Shown: piece by piece, positions 23,183 through 31,849 of the stretch
How positions within the stretch are numbered: the stretch's first letter is position 1
How the letters are laid out: every line of letters starts with the position of its first letter
Assembly: GCF_003051005.1 (NCBI RefSeq)
Contig: NZ_QAOW01000004.1
Coordinates: 372,001 to 436,000, forward strand
DNA: 64,000 bases
DNA from: Rhodococcus sp. OK519
Lineage (GTDB): Bacteria > Actinomycetota > Actinomycetes > Mycobacteriales > Mycobacteriaceae
Direction of reading: 5' to 3'
Notes under the pieces: model-generated
What the model was told of the DNA's origin: nothing
The model's database searches: none
The model's input: only the letters and a program-made list of their open reading frames with translations
Position numbers and translations under genes: made by a program

Positions 23183-24054
23183 GCACCGTTTTCGACACCG
23201 CACCCGAGGACGAGGCGGCGACCACCACCGGGGCCGATCGACTCGATCGCTGGGCCGCGCTGCGCAGCGGTCGGGGGCTGGCCGGGCTCATCCTGGTGGT
23301 CATCGTCGTGCTCGCCGGCCTCGCGGCGCCCTGGCTCGCGCCGTTTGCACCGGACGAGCAGACCGCCGGGGCGGCGCTGCAAGGGCCGAGCGGTCAGCAC
23401 CTGCTCGGCACCGACTCCGTCGGACGCGACATCCTGTCCCGGACCCTCCACGGCATCCGGATCGACCTGCTCGTGATCTTTCTGGCGGTGCCGGCCGGCG
23501 CGGTGATCGGCTCGCTGCTCGGTCTCGCGGCCACGCGGCACGGCCGCATCGACCACGCTCTCCAACGCGCTTTCGACCTGATCCTCGCCTTCCCGACCAT
23601 CGTCCTCGCCATCGCGCTCACGATGGTCATCGGACCAGGTGTCTGGACGATCGCGACGGTGATCGTGCTCGCCGAGATCCCGGTGTTCGGTCGACTGACC
23701 CGAACCTCGGTGCTCACGGTGCGGCAGGCGCCCTTCGTCGAGGCCGCGCGGACGCTCGGCGCCGACGAGGGGTGGATCCTGCGCCGACACGTCCTGCCGA
23801 ACTGCCTCGAACCGCTGACCGTGCAACTCGCGCTGGCGATGTCTGTGGGGGTGTTCATCGAGGGAGCCATGAGCTTCCTCGGCCTCGGAATCGTCCCACC
23901 CACCCCGTCGCTCGGCTCCCTCATCAAGGAGGGCACGCAGAACGCCTATCACTCGCCGTTCTTCGTCGTCGGCCCTCTTGTCGTCGTCGTCGTCCTCGTG
24001 CTCGGCCTGCTCCTGATCTCGCAAGCTCTCGCCGCCCGGTCACGGCTGCGGTGA
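23179..24054 (+). CDS. ABC transporter permease, DppC type
   Basis: Second permease of the importer, 291 residues. A cytosolic N-terminus of about 38 residues is followed by six hydrophobic segments. The family motif LLGTDSVGRDILSRTLHGIR is clear and the EAA loop is EAARTLGADEGWILRRHVLPN. I chose the ATG at 23179, which overlaps the previous stop; an earlier in-frame start at 23143 lies inside the previous gene. It pairs with the DppB-type gene to form the channel. Confidence 0.93.
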   Translation: MSTVFDTAPEDEAATTTGADRLDRWAALRSGRGLAGLILVVIVVLAGLAAPWLAPFAPDEQTAGAALQGPSGQHLLGTDSVGRDILSRTLHGIRIDLLVIFLAVPAGAVIGSLLGLAATRHGRIDHALQRAFDLILAFPTIVLAIALTMVIGPGVWTIATVIVLAEIPVFGRLTRTSVLTVRQAPFVEAARTLGADEGWILRRHVLPNCLEPLTVQLALAMSVGVFIEGAMSFLGLGIVPPTPSLGSLIKEGTQNAYHSPFFVVGPLVVVVVLVLGLLLISQALAARSRLR

Positions 24055-24076
24055 CCCACCACTCCAAGGACCCCTC

Positions 24077-25708
24077 GTGCCCCCTTCACTACTCGACATC
24101 CGTGACCTGACCATCGCCTTCGGACAGGCACGACCCGCCGTCGACTCCGCCTCACTCGAGGTCGCACGCGGTGAGTTCGTAGCCCTGGTCGGCGAATCCG
24201 GCTCCGGCAAGTCCATGACCGCGCGCGCGATCCTGGGTCTGTTGCCCGGCGGCGCCACAGCACAGGGGTCGATCGTCCTCGACGGACAGGAACTGATCGG
24301 AGCAACCGAACCCGAGCTCGAGCGGTTGCGCGGTTCGAAGGTGTCGTTGATCTTCCAGGAGCCGCAGAGCGCGCTGAACCCGGTCCGCCGCATCGGGTGG
24401 CAGCTCCGTGAGGCGATCCGCGCGCACCGGAAGATCTCGAAGACCGACGCACGCGACGCCGCCATCCACCTGCTCGAGCAGGTGGAGATCCCCGACCCCC
24501 GACGACGCGTGGACTATTTCCCCCACCAACTGTCCGGGGGACAGAAACAGCGGGTCGCGATCGCGCTCGCATTGGCGGGAGAACCCGATCTGCTCGTCGC
24601 CGACGAGCCGACCACCGCCCTCGACGTCACGGTGCAGGCCGAGATCCTGGCGCTGCTCGGCCGTGTCCGCCTCCGATCCGGCATGGGCATCCTGCTGATC
24701 ACCCACAACATGGGTGTGGTGGCGCAGCACGCTGACCGCGTCATCGTCATGCGCGCCGGAGAGATCGTCGAAACCGGCGGTGTTCATTCGGTGTTCGACG
24801 CCCCGACCCACCCATACACCCGGTCCCTGCTGGCAGCGGTCCCGCGACTTCCCGAACAGGCCGGCGCCGAGCTACCCGGACGGGCCACCGATGTCGTACT
24901 CGAGTTCGACGCGGCCACCGTCACCTACGCGGCGCACCACGGGAATCCCGCGTTCCGCGCCGTTGACGGGGTGACCCTCACGGTCGGCCGGGGCGAGGTA
25001 CTCGGACTGGTGGGCGAATCCGGTTCCGGTAAGACCACGCTCGGACGGGCCGCCGTCGGACTGGTGGGACTCACCGCGGGCCGAGTGCTCGTCGAAGGAC
25101 AGGACCTCGGGGACATCTCCGCCCGGCAACTCCGCGAGTTGCGCCGTGACGTGGCGTTCGTGCAGCAGGACCCCGCGACATCGCTCGATCCCCGGTTGAC
25201 GATCGCCGCGAGTATCCGCGAACCGCTCGACGTGCACGGCGTCGGGTCGTCGACGGAACGTCGCCGGCGAGTGCTCGAACTCCTCGACGCCGTTCGGTTG
25301 CCCGCCCCCTTCGCCGACCGCTTCCCCCATCAACTGTCGGGCGGTCAGCGCCAGCGGGTGGCGTTGGCCCGCGCGCTCGCGCTGCGACCGAAACTGCTCA
25401 TCGCCGACGAACCCACGAGCGCACTGGACGTGTCCGTGCAGGCCGAGGTGCTCCAACTCTTCACCTCCATCCAGCACGACCTCGGCTTCGCGTGCTTGTT
25501 CATCAGCCACGACCTGGCGGTGGTGCACCAGGTCGCGGATCGGGTCGCGGTCCTGCGGTCCGGATCGGTGATCGAGACGGGACCGGTCGACGCCGTGTTC
25601 ACAGCGCCTCGCGAGAACTACACGCGAACGCTCATCGAGGCGGTGCCGCTACCCGATCCGGCGCGGCGTCCCACCCACTCGGCGCGCCGGAGCCCCGCCG
25701 CGGTCTGA
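24077..25708 (+). CDS. ABC transporter ATPase with two fused nucleotide-binding domains (DppD-DppF type)
   Basis: A single 543-residue chain carries both ATPases of the importer. Domain 1 has Walker A GESGSGKS near residue 36, signature LSGGQKQRVA and Walker B LLVADEPTTALD. Domain 2 has GESGSGKTT near residue 316, LSGGQRQRVA and LLIADEPTSALD. All catalytic motifs are intact. The GTG start at 24077 lies 22 bases after the second permease. Fusions of this kind are common in actinobacterial peptide-type importers. Confidence 0.95.
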   Translation: MPPSLLDIRDLTIAFGQARPAVDSASLEVARGEFVALVGESGSGKSMTARAILGLLPGGATAQGSIVLDGQELIGATEPELERLRGSKVSLIFQEPQSALNPVRRIGWQLREAIRAHRKISKTDARDAAIHLLEQVEIPDPRRRVDYFPHQLSGGQKQRVAIALALAGEPDLLVADEPTTALDVTVQAEILALLGRVRLRSGMGILLITHNMGVVAQHADRVIVMRAGEIVETGGVHSVFDAPTHPYTRSLLAAVPRLPEQAGAELPGRATDVVLEFDAATVTYAAHHGNPAFRAVDGVTLTVGRGEVLGLVGESGSGKTTLGRAAVGLVGLTAGRVLVEGQDLGDISARQLRELRRDVAFVQQDPATSLDPRLTIAASIREPLDVHGVGSSTERRRRVLELLDAVRLPAPFADRFPHQLSGGQRQRVALARALALRPKLLIADEPTSALDVSVQAEVLQLFTSIQHDLGFACLFISHDLAVVHQVADRVAVLRSGSVIETGPVDAVFTAPRENYTRTLIEAVPLPDPARRPTHSARRSPAAV

Positions 25709-25767
25709 CACCGACGCCCGGACCGACGCGAAAAGATCTCGGCCTCATGACCTCCACACGAGCCTTG

Positions 25768-25926
25768 TCAGCGACCGAACAACGAGGCGAAGAAGCCCGA
25801 CTTGGCCGGCTTCTCGCACTTGCAGCGCTCCGCGTTCGGAACGGTTCGCATGACGCTGTCGACGTGCTGGCCGCAGCCGCCCCACGTGGTCTTGGCGCAG
25901 GTCTTACAGGTGACGGGATAACACAC
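25768..25926 (-). CDS. Small cysteine-rich zinc-ribbon-like protein
   Basis: A 52-residue protein with a CxxC pair (TCKTC) near the start, a GGCGQHVD segment and a CKC pair, giving five to six Cys and one His for metal binding. The C-terminus ends in FFASLFGR. Similar short proteins with KTTWxGCGQHVDxVM are widespread in actinobacteria and have no known function. The GTG at 25926 has a good RBS (GAGGAGA); the open frame upstream is not coding-like. Confidence 0.8.
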   Translation of the reverse strand: MCYPVTCKTCAKTTWGGCGQHVDSVMRTVPNAERCKCEKPAKSGFFASLFGR

Positions 25927-26022
25927 GGCAAATCTCCTCAGTAGTGGCGGAAGGTGCCACCCACGATACCCCCAGGGGTATCTGATGCAATGTGCGTGTG
26001 CCCACACTCCCGACCTACTCGT

Positions 26023-26703
26023 TCAGTCGCGCGGTGCGGTCACGCGAATCCTGTCGACCCGCCCCGACAGCTCGAGCCGACGCGCCAGCACCGGGTTGTC
26101 GACGGCCTGACTCTCGTGGCATGCGATCGCAGCGAACTGCATCTCGCGATCGACCTCGACATCGATCACCCCGTCCCCGTCGAACCCGCCGAAGTCCGTA
26201 CCGAACTCGGCGTTCAACGCCTCGGCAACCGTCGGCGCGACACCCCACTCCAGCACTCGCAGACCCTGCTCGCCCGCGATCCGGACAGCGGACGCCGTCG
26301 CCGCTCGATGGTCCGGATGGCCGGTGACACCGCTCGCCTCGAAGACGATCAGCGTGGCCGCCCCACGCAGCGCGTCCCTAACGACGGCGTCGAGGTCGTC
26401 GGGGGCCACCGTGGCGAGGCCGCCGTCAGGAAAGTCGAGTAGGTCGACGGCGGTGACCCCGAGCAGCTCCGCCGCGGCCGACAATTCGTCCCGGCGCACC
26501 GTGGCGAGGTCCACCCCGGCGCCGAGCGTGCTGGCCTCGCCACTCGTCAGACACAGCACCCGAAGGTCCGCGCCCGCGACCGCGAGCGCCGACAGCACGC
26601 CACCCAGACCGAAGCTCTCGTCGTCCGGGTGGGCCATCACCGCCAGCGCCGGCCCGCCGGACACGAGATCCCGCAGCACCGCCTCTCCTGCCGCCTCGAT
26701 CAC
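26023..26703 (-). CDS. PIG-L (LmbE-like) deacetylase family protein
   Basis: Zinc-dependent N-deacetylase fold of 226 residues. Motif AHPDDES (His25, Asp27, Asp28) and GHPDH (His129, Asp131, His132) supply the metal and catalytic residues. Family members in actinobacteria include MshB and Mca of mycothiol metabolism, but this protein is shorter than MshB and the assignment stays at family level. The GTG at 26703 is preceded by GAAAGGGG. A run of nine G on the coding strand lies 18-27 bases upstream. The gene is divergent from a TetR regulator. Confidence 0.85.
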   Translation of the reverse strand: MIEAAGEAVLRDLVSGGPALAVMAHPDDESFGLGGVLSALAVAGADLRVLCLTSGEASTLGAGVDLATVRRDELSAAAELLGVTAVDLLDFPDGGLATVAPDDLDAVVRDALRGAATLIVFEASGVTGHPDHRAATASAVRIAGEQGLRVLEWGVAPTVAEALNAEFGTDFGGFDGDGVIDVEVDREMQFAAIACHESQAVDNPVLARRLELSGRVDRIRVTAPRD

Positions 26704-26797
26704 ACCGAGCCCCTTTCGTCGCCCCCCCCCAATTCGTCGTCCGCCCAGCTTCCCACCGAACGACACCCCGAACACGACTTCGCCGCCAGTCTCGTCG

Positions 26798-26843
26798 CCT
26801 TACGCTGTAAAGTGCTGTGAACTGCCGGTTTTACAGCGTAAGG
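26798..26843. promoter_or_regulatory. Paired TetR operator overlapping the tetR ribosome binding site
   Basis: The 14-base arms 26798-26811 and 26830-26843 are exact reverse complements with an 18-base spacer. Each arm also contains its own 11-bp dyad TTAC-N3-GTAA (26800-26810 and 26831-26841), with centres 31 bp apart, about three helix turns. The right arm overlaps the RBS of the TetR gene, which points to autorepression. Confidence 0.78.
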
Positions 26844-26849
26844 AGATGC

Positions 26850-27611
26850 GTGGCGCCATCCGACACAGAGCGCGGCGCCGCGGCACGCACGATGCAGTTG
26901 CTGTGGAGTCCCCCGGGGGCACCGTCGCCCTCGACGGCCGGGCTCACCCTCGAGGCGATTATCGATGCAGCAACGGTCATCGCCGACGAGCGGGGCGATG
27001 CCGCGGTGCCCCTGCGTGCGATCGGGGATCGCCTGGGGTGCACGGCGATGGCGCTCTACACCTACGTGGGGGGAAAGGCCGAACTCCTCGACCTCATGCA
27101 CGACCGCACGTATGCACAGTTCGGTACAGCGCCACCGGTCTCGGTGGTCGAGTGGTGCGAGCGACTCCTCGAGTTGTATCTCGCGCATCCCTGGATGCTC
27201 GACCTCGCGCACTCTCGGCCCGCGCTCGGCCCGCACCAGCAGCAGGCCTTCGAATCACTGCTCGGCACTCTCGTGCCCAACAGTTTCGATCGTCGCGATG
27301 TCGTGGCGATCGCGTCGTCGGCGTTCTCGCTCCCGGCCTCGGCTGCGCGCACGATCGTCGATGCCCGCGGGGCGCTGTCGGGTTCGGTCGAGGACAACGA
27401 GCTGTGGTGGAACGAGCGGATGGACACCCTCGCGGCGGCCGCACCGGATTTTGCCGCCAGGTTTCCCCTCGCGAGTGGCCTGTCGCAGCACCAACCAGCG
27501 GCGGGGACCGGGACTACCCCCGATGATGTCCCGACGCTGGAGCGCGCGGCCCGCGATAACCTGCGCCGCGCAGTCGAACTGCTGGTCGCCGGCGCGTCAG
27601 GAAGAGACTGA
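26850..27611 (+). CDS. TetR family regulator (TetR_C class)
   Basis: 253-residue regulator. The HTH lies at about residues 32-78 (TLEAIIDAATVIADERG ... TAMALYTYVGGKAELLDLM), with the AMALYTYV recognition helix of the TetR class. The C-terminal domain contains WMLDLAHSRPALGPHQQ, typical of TetR_C_1 members. The GTG at 26850 is used because AAGGAGA precedes it and it follows the operator directly. It is divergent from the PIG-L gene, the best candidate for a second target. Confidence 0.88.
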   Translation: MAPSDTERGAAARTMQLLWSPPGAPSPSTAGLTLEAIIDAATVIADERGDAAVPLRAIGDRLGCTAMALYTYVGGKAELLDLMHDRTYAQFGTAPPVSVVEWCERLLELYLAHPWMLDLAHSRPALGPHQQQAFESLLGTLVPNSFDRRDVVAIASSAFSLPASAARTIVDARGALSGSVEDNELWWNERMDTLAAAAPDFAARFPLASGLSQHQPAAGTGTTPDDVPTLERAARDNLRRAVELLVAGASGRD

Positions 27612-27614
27612 GCC

Positions 27615-28793
27615 TCAGCCGATCCGCTCGTGGAGTCGCGCGACCACCTGTGCGGCGTGGTCGGCCACCTCGAGGGATCCGGATTCGTGCGCGAACCGCG
27701 CGAGGCTTTCCCACCGCGCCGTGAGCGCCTCTGCGCGCGGCGCGGACAATTGGTGTCCCCGAACCGCCGCGATGCGCGTGTAGTCCTCGGGCAGGAAAAG
27801 GAACGTGCTGAGCCACACCCACACGAGCTGTGCGTCGATGACGCGCTCGTTGAGGAAGTCGTCGTCGGCGAGGACCGGCCACATCCCGACGACCTCGGCC
27901 CGCCACGCCTCGGTCATCGCGCGCGCCCGCTCGTACGAGAGCTCGATACTGCACAGGCAGGCGGGGAACGAGACCAGTGCGTACGCCAGATCGAGGGTGG
28001 CATCCCGGAAGCCGCCCCACTCGTAGTCGAGGAAGCGGACGCCGGCGTCGTTGACGATGATGTTGTCCGGGCACAGGTCCGACGGGCTGAAGGCACGGAA
28101 TCGGCCCCCGCCGAACAGTTTCCCGGCCCGCGCAGCGATCTCCAACACGGCGGACGGAACCTCGACACCGAGTTTCTCGGCCAAGAGCGCAGGCACCGTC
28201 TCGAGCGACGCCGCGGCCTGCTCCGCGACGACGTCGCCACAGTGGGCCACCTCGGCACGCCGCAGGAGCGCGGTGAAGTCTTCCTCGCGGCCGACGGTCG
28301 CGGCATGCATCCGCCCCAGAGCCTGGGCCATGGCCATCAGCGAGTTGGTGACCGAGTCGGGATCCGCGTTCTTGAGCAGTGTGGCGAACGGCGTGGAATC
28401 GCCGAGATCGCCCAGGACGAGAAGGCGCTCGTCGAAGTCGTAGGCAAGCAACTCGGCACCGGGACGGCTTTCCGTCGCCAGGGCCGTCGCGAACTGATAG
28501 GACACCGCTTCCCGGAGGAATGCCACGTCGACCGAGTCGGAGTCGATGCCGTCGAACTCGATACGCCGTGGATCGGCCGCCTTGCGCGTCGACTCACGGA
28601 CCTGCTTGAGAATGAGTGTGCGCGGCAGGGAGAACGGATTCTCCGCCACGCGAACGCGAAGCACGATCGTGCGGCCACTTCCCCCGAGGTCGACAGGATC
28701 GACGAGTCGGACAGCAGCGCCCGTACGACGGGCGAGCAACTTCTCGGCTGCGGCAACGACCTCGGAGAGGGGTTCCGCCAATATTGCGGTCAT
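27615..28793 (-). CDS. Aminoglycoside-phosphotransferase-fold (choline-kinase-like) protein
   Basis: 392-residue protein with an APH-type kinase fold. The N-lobe has ILKQV with a likely ATP-binding lysine. The catalytic loop reads FSPSDLCPDNIIV, with the aspartate and asparagine kept but the usual HGD histidine replaced by serine. The metal-binding segment is FLDYEWGGFRDATLDLAY. The substrate is unknown; sugars, amino alcohols and antibiotics are all used in this superfamily. The stop is three bases from the end of the TetR gene (convergent). Confidence 0.75.
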   Translation of the reverse strand: MTAILAEPLSEVVAAAEKLLARRTGAAVRLVDPVDLGGSGRTIVLRVRVAENPFSLPRTLILKQVRESTRKAADPRRIEFDGIDSDSVDVAFLREAVSYQFATALATESRPGAELLAYDFDERLLVLGDLGDSTPFATLLKNADPDSVTNSLMAMAQALGRMHAATVGREEDFTALLRRAEVAHCGDVVAEQAAASLETVPALLAEKLGVEVPSAVLEIAARAGKLFGGGRFRAFSPSDLCPDNIIVNDAGVRFLDYEWGGFRDATLDLAYALVSFPACLCSIELSYERARAMTEAWRAEVVGMWPVLADDDFLNERVIDAQLVWVWLSTFLFLPEDYTRIAAVRGHQLSAPRAEALTARWESLARFAHESGSLEVADHAAQVVARLHERIG

Positions 28794-28835
28794 CGCTCAC
28801 CAACCTACCTGGCCGGGCCGGTCGGGGCCCGGTAT

Positions 28836-29807
28836 TCAATGCCGCGGAAACCGAACCGAGTCCACTGACCTGGGAAGATGACGATTTGTGTGTCGGTTGC
28901 GGTTATCACCCGTGCGCTGCAGCAGCAGGACGAGCACGGCCGCAATCACGATGCCCGTCAGGTTGACCCCCAACTGCGCGGCCGACATGAGGGCCACTCT
29001 CCACTCACCGAGGGCTGCGGCTACGGCCGTGAATCCGGCCGCCGGAACCGTGGTCACGGAGATGAACACTCCGACCAGGGCGGCAGACTTCGAGGACACC
29101 AGGGCGAGCATGCCCGCCGCGCCGGCGAGCAACGCCACGATGAACGACGACAGCCCGACGCGATAGATGAAGTCGACCTGGTGGAGGTCCTTGATCGTCG
29201 CCAGATCGACCCAGCCCAGCAGCTTCGCCACCAATGTGCAGGCCACCGTCACCGCAATGGCGAAGGGGAAGCCGACGACCAGTGCGAACAGCGAGCGGCG
29301 AGCCAGGCTGAACTTCCGGCGAGCGACCGCGACGGCGAGCGCCGCCAGTGGCCCGAACTCGGGTCCCACGACCATCGCGCCGACGATCGTGACCGGCGAA
29401 TCGGTGACGATGCCCACCGAGGCGAGCAGGCACGCGATGGTAAGGAACGCCAGGAAGGTGATGTTGAGGGTCGACTCGTCGCGCGTGCGAGTGGTCAGTT
29501 CGTCCCATACGACCGTGTCGTCCGGGTCGCCCGGGGCCGCCCGTTCGGCAGCCCGGGCCGAGTCCGACAGCACCGTCTCGATCGGCACGAGGGTGATCGC
29601 GCCGCGGTGCTCGATCTTCAGCTCGTGGAGCTGGTCGAGCACCTCGTTGGCAGACTCGCGGGCGATGTCCGCCTGGACCACGTCGCCGACGGGCTCGACG
29701 GCGGAGCCCCGCGCCACTGTGATGTGGGTGGCGCCGGGCTCCTCCTCGAGCAGCGCGAGGACCTCGTCGGTGATATCCCCCGGACAGATCACACGCAGAT
29801 GCAGCAC
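28836..29807 (-). CDS. DUF389 family membrane protein
   Basis: 323 residues. The N-terminal ~105 residues are soluble and alpha/beta, then about six membrane helices between residues 115 and 300 with the family-typical stretch VTIVGAMVVGPEFGPLAALAVA. The function of DUF389 proteins is not known. The C-terminus is an Arg/His-rich tail. The GTG start at 29807 lies 25 bases after aspS, so it may share the aspS transcript. Confidence 0.85.
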   Translation of the reverse strand: MLHLRVICPGDITDEVLALLEEEPGATHITVARGSAVEPVGDVVQADIARESANEVLDQLHELKIEHRGAITLVPIETVLSDSARAAERAAPGDPDDTVVWDELTTRTRDESTLNITFLAFLTIACLLASVGIVTDSPVTIVGAMVVGPEFGPLAALAVAVARRKFSLARRSLFALVVGFPFAIAVTVACTLVAKLLGWVDLATIKDLHQVDFIYRVGLSSFIVALLAGAAGMLALVSSKSAALVGVFISVTTVPAAGFTAVAAALGEWRVALMSAAQLGVNLTGIVIAAVLVLLLQRTGDNRNRHTNRHLPRSVDSVRFPRH

Positions 29808-29832
29808 TTGCGGTTCCCCCCGCTTTCGAGAC

Positions 29833-31656
29833 CTACTCGGACGTGGCCTCGGCCACGGACCCGGATTCGGCCTCGGACTCGGACTCGGCCGCCGGCGGCT
29901 TCGGCTTGGCGTCGATGCCCGACTCCTTGCGCTGGAGCGCGGTGATCGGCGCGGGAGCGTCCGTCAACGGGTCGACGCCGCCGCCCGACTTCGGGAACGC
30001 GATGACCTCACGGATGGAATCCACGCCCGCGAGCAGCGCGGTGATGCGATCCCAGCCGAACGCGATGCCGCCGTGCGGCGGGGCGCCGAACGCGAAGGCA
30101 TCGAGCAGGAAGCCGAACTTCTCTTCGGCCTCCTCGTGCGAGATGCCCATCACCTTGAAGACGCGTTCCTGAATGTCCTTGCGGTGGATGCGGATGCTGC
30201 CGCCACCGATCTCGTTGCCGTTGCAGACGATGTCGTAGGCGTAGGCGAGCGCCGAACCGGGATCGGTGTCGAACGTGTCCAACGACTCCGGCTTCGGCGA
30301 GGTGAACGCGTGGTGCACGGCAGTCCAGGCGCTGTAGCCGAGGGCCACGTCGCCACTCGCCGTCGCGTCGGCGGTGGGCTCGAACATCGGCGCGTCGACG
30401 ACCCACACGAAGGCCCACGCGTCGGGATCGATGAGGTTCTGCTTGCGGGCGATCTCGCCGCGGGCGGCACCGAGGAGTGCACGCATCGGCTTGGTCGCGC
30501 CGGCCGCGAAGAAGATGCAGTCGCCCGGCTTCGCGCCGACGTGCGCAGCGAGGCCCTCGCGCTCCGCATCAGTGAGGTTCTTGGCGACCGGGCCGCCGAG
30601 CGTTCCGTCCTCGCCGACGAGCACGTACGCAAGGCCCTTGGCACCGCGCTGCTTGGCCCATTCCTGCCACGCGTCCAACTGCTTGCGGGGCTGGCTCGCG
30701 CCGCCCGGCATCACGACGGCACCGACGTACTCGGCCTGGAAGACGCGGAAGGTGGTGTCCTTGAAGAAGTCCATGCACTCGACGAGTTCGATGTCGAAGC
30801 GCAGGTCGGGCTTGTCGGAGCCGAAGCGGCGCATCGCCTCGGCGTACGTCATCCGCGCGATCGGCGTGGTGATCTCGTACCCGATCAGCTTCCACACCGA
30901 GTGGAGGATCTCCTCGGCGAGGAGCATCACGTCGTCCTGTGTCACGAAGCTCATCTCGATGTCGAGCTGAGTGAACTCCGGCTGCCGGTCGGCGCGGAAA
31001 TCCTCGTCGCGGTAGCAACGCGCGATCTGGTAGTACCGCTCGATGCCGCCGACCATGAGCAGCTGCTTGAACAGCTGCGGGCTCTGCGGCAGCGCGTAGA
31101 AGCTGCCCGGCTGCAGGCGAGCGGGCACCAGGAAGTCGCGGGCACCCTCGGGCGTCGAGCGCGTCAGGGTCGGGGTCTCGACCTCGACGAACTCGTGGTG
31201 AGCAAGCACTGCGCGGGCAGCCGCGTTGGCCTTCGACCGCAGCCGGATCGCGCGGCCGGGACCCTCACGGCGCAGATCCAGGTAGCGGTACTTCAGGCGC
31301 GCTTCCTCGCCCGCCTGGTCGTCGAGCTGGAACGGCAGCGGCGCGCTCTCGTTGAGTACCTCGAGCTCGGTCGCGTTGACCTCGATGGCGCCGGTGGGGA
31401 TCTCGAAGTTCTGGTTGCCCTCGGGGCGGACCTCGACCGTGCCGGTGACCTTGACGCAGTACTCGGCGCGCAGTCGGTGCGCCTGCTCGAGCACGTCACC
31501 CGCGCGGAACACCACCTGGGAGACGCCCGACGCGTCGCGGAGATCGATGAAGATCACCCCGCCGTGATCGCGCCGCCGAGCCACCCAACCGGTGAGGGTG
31601 ACGGTCTGCTCAGCGTGCTCGGGTCGTAGCGAGCCGGCCAGGTGGGTGCGCAGCAC
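29833..31656 (-). CDS. aspS: Aspartate--tRNA ligase
   Basis: Class II synthetase of the bacterial AspRS type, 607 residues from the GTG at 31656 (RBS GAAAGG). It has the N-terminal OB-fold anticodon domain ([18 protein letters not shown]), the GAD insertion and motifs 2 and 3 ([32 protein letters not shown]). In actinobacteria with GatCAB this enzyme can also charge tRNA-Asn; whether this one is non-discriminating cannot be decided here. The last ~35 residues are a Glu/Ser-rich tail. Confidence 0.96.
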   Translation of the reverse strand: MLRTHLAGSLRPEHAEQTVTLTGWVARRRDHGGVIFIDLRDASGVSQVVFRAGDVLEQAHRLRAEYCVKVTGTVEVRPEGNQNFEIPTGAIEVNATELEVLNESAPLPFQLDDQAGEEARLKYRYLDLRREGPGRAIRLRSKANAAARAVLAHHEFVEVETPTLTRSTPEGARDFLVPARLQPGSFYALPQSPQLFKQLLMVGGIERYYQIARCYRDEDFRADRQPEFTQLDIEMSFVTQDDVMLLAEEILHSVWKLIGYEITTPIARMTYAEAMRRFGSDKPDLRFDIELVECMDFFKDTTFRVFQAEYVGAVVMPGGASQPRKQLDAWQEWAKQRGAKGLAYVLVGEDGTLGGPVAKNLTDAEREGLAAHVGAKPGDCIFFAAGATKPMRALLGAARGEIARKQNLIDPDAWAFVWVVDAPMFEPTADATASGDVALGYSAWTAVHHAFTSPKPESLDTFDTDPGSALAYAYDIVCNGNEIGGGSIRIHRKDIQERVFKVMGISHEEAEEKFGFLLDAFAFGAPPHGGIAFGWDRITALLAGVDSIREVIAFPKSGGGVDPLTDAPAPITALQRKESGIDAKPKPPAAESESEAESGSVAEATSE

Positions 31657-31693
31657 GGGATTCCTTTCACAGTCTTCCGACACAGTGATCGAT

Positions 31694-31734
31694 CCGTGCT
31701 TTCAGCACGGATGTCGATTCGTGCTTCCAGCACG
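31694..31734. promoter_or_regulatory. Two near-identical dyads in the aspS upstream region
   Basis: CCGTGCT-TTC-AGCACGG (31694-31710) and CGTGCT-TCC-AGCACG (31720-31734) are both dyads and have centres 25 bp apart. They lie 38-78 bases upstream of the aspS start on the minus strand. They may be a repeated operator or RNA hairpins. No T-box features are seen. Confidence 0.45.
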
Positions 31735-31849
31735 GTGTTCTGTCTGCAGCGATCCTACGGAGGGACCTCGTGTTATCGGAAACGCACGCCCGGATTGCTG
31801 GAATGCTGTTACGGCCGGCACACGCAGTAATGGATAGGGAGCCATCGGG

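Noticed and set aside
15184-25708. Sulfur island as a mobile element
   Set aside because: No transposase, integrase, direct repeats or tRNA end was found at its borders. Gain by transfer is possible but not shown.
29808-29832. Fusion or frameshift between DUF389 and aspS
   Set aside because: Both genes are complete with their own start and stop; the short gap is ordinary.
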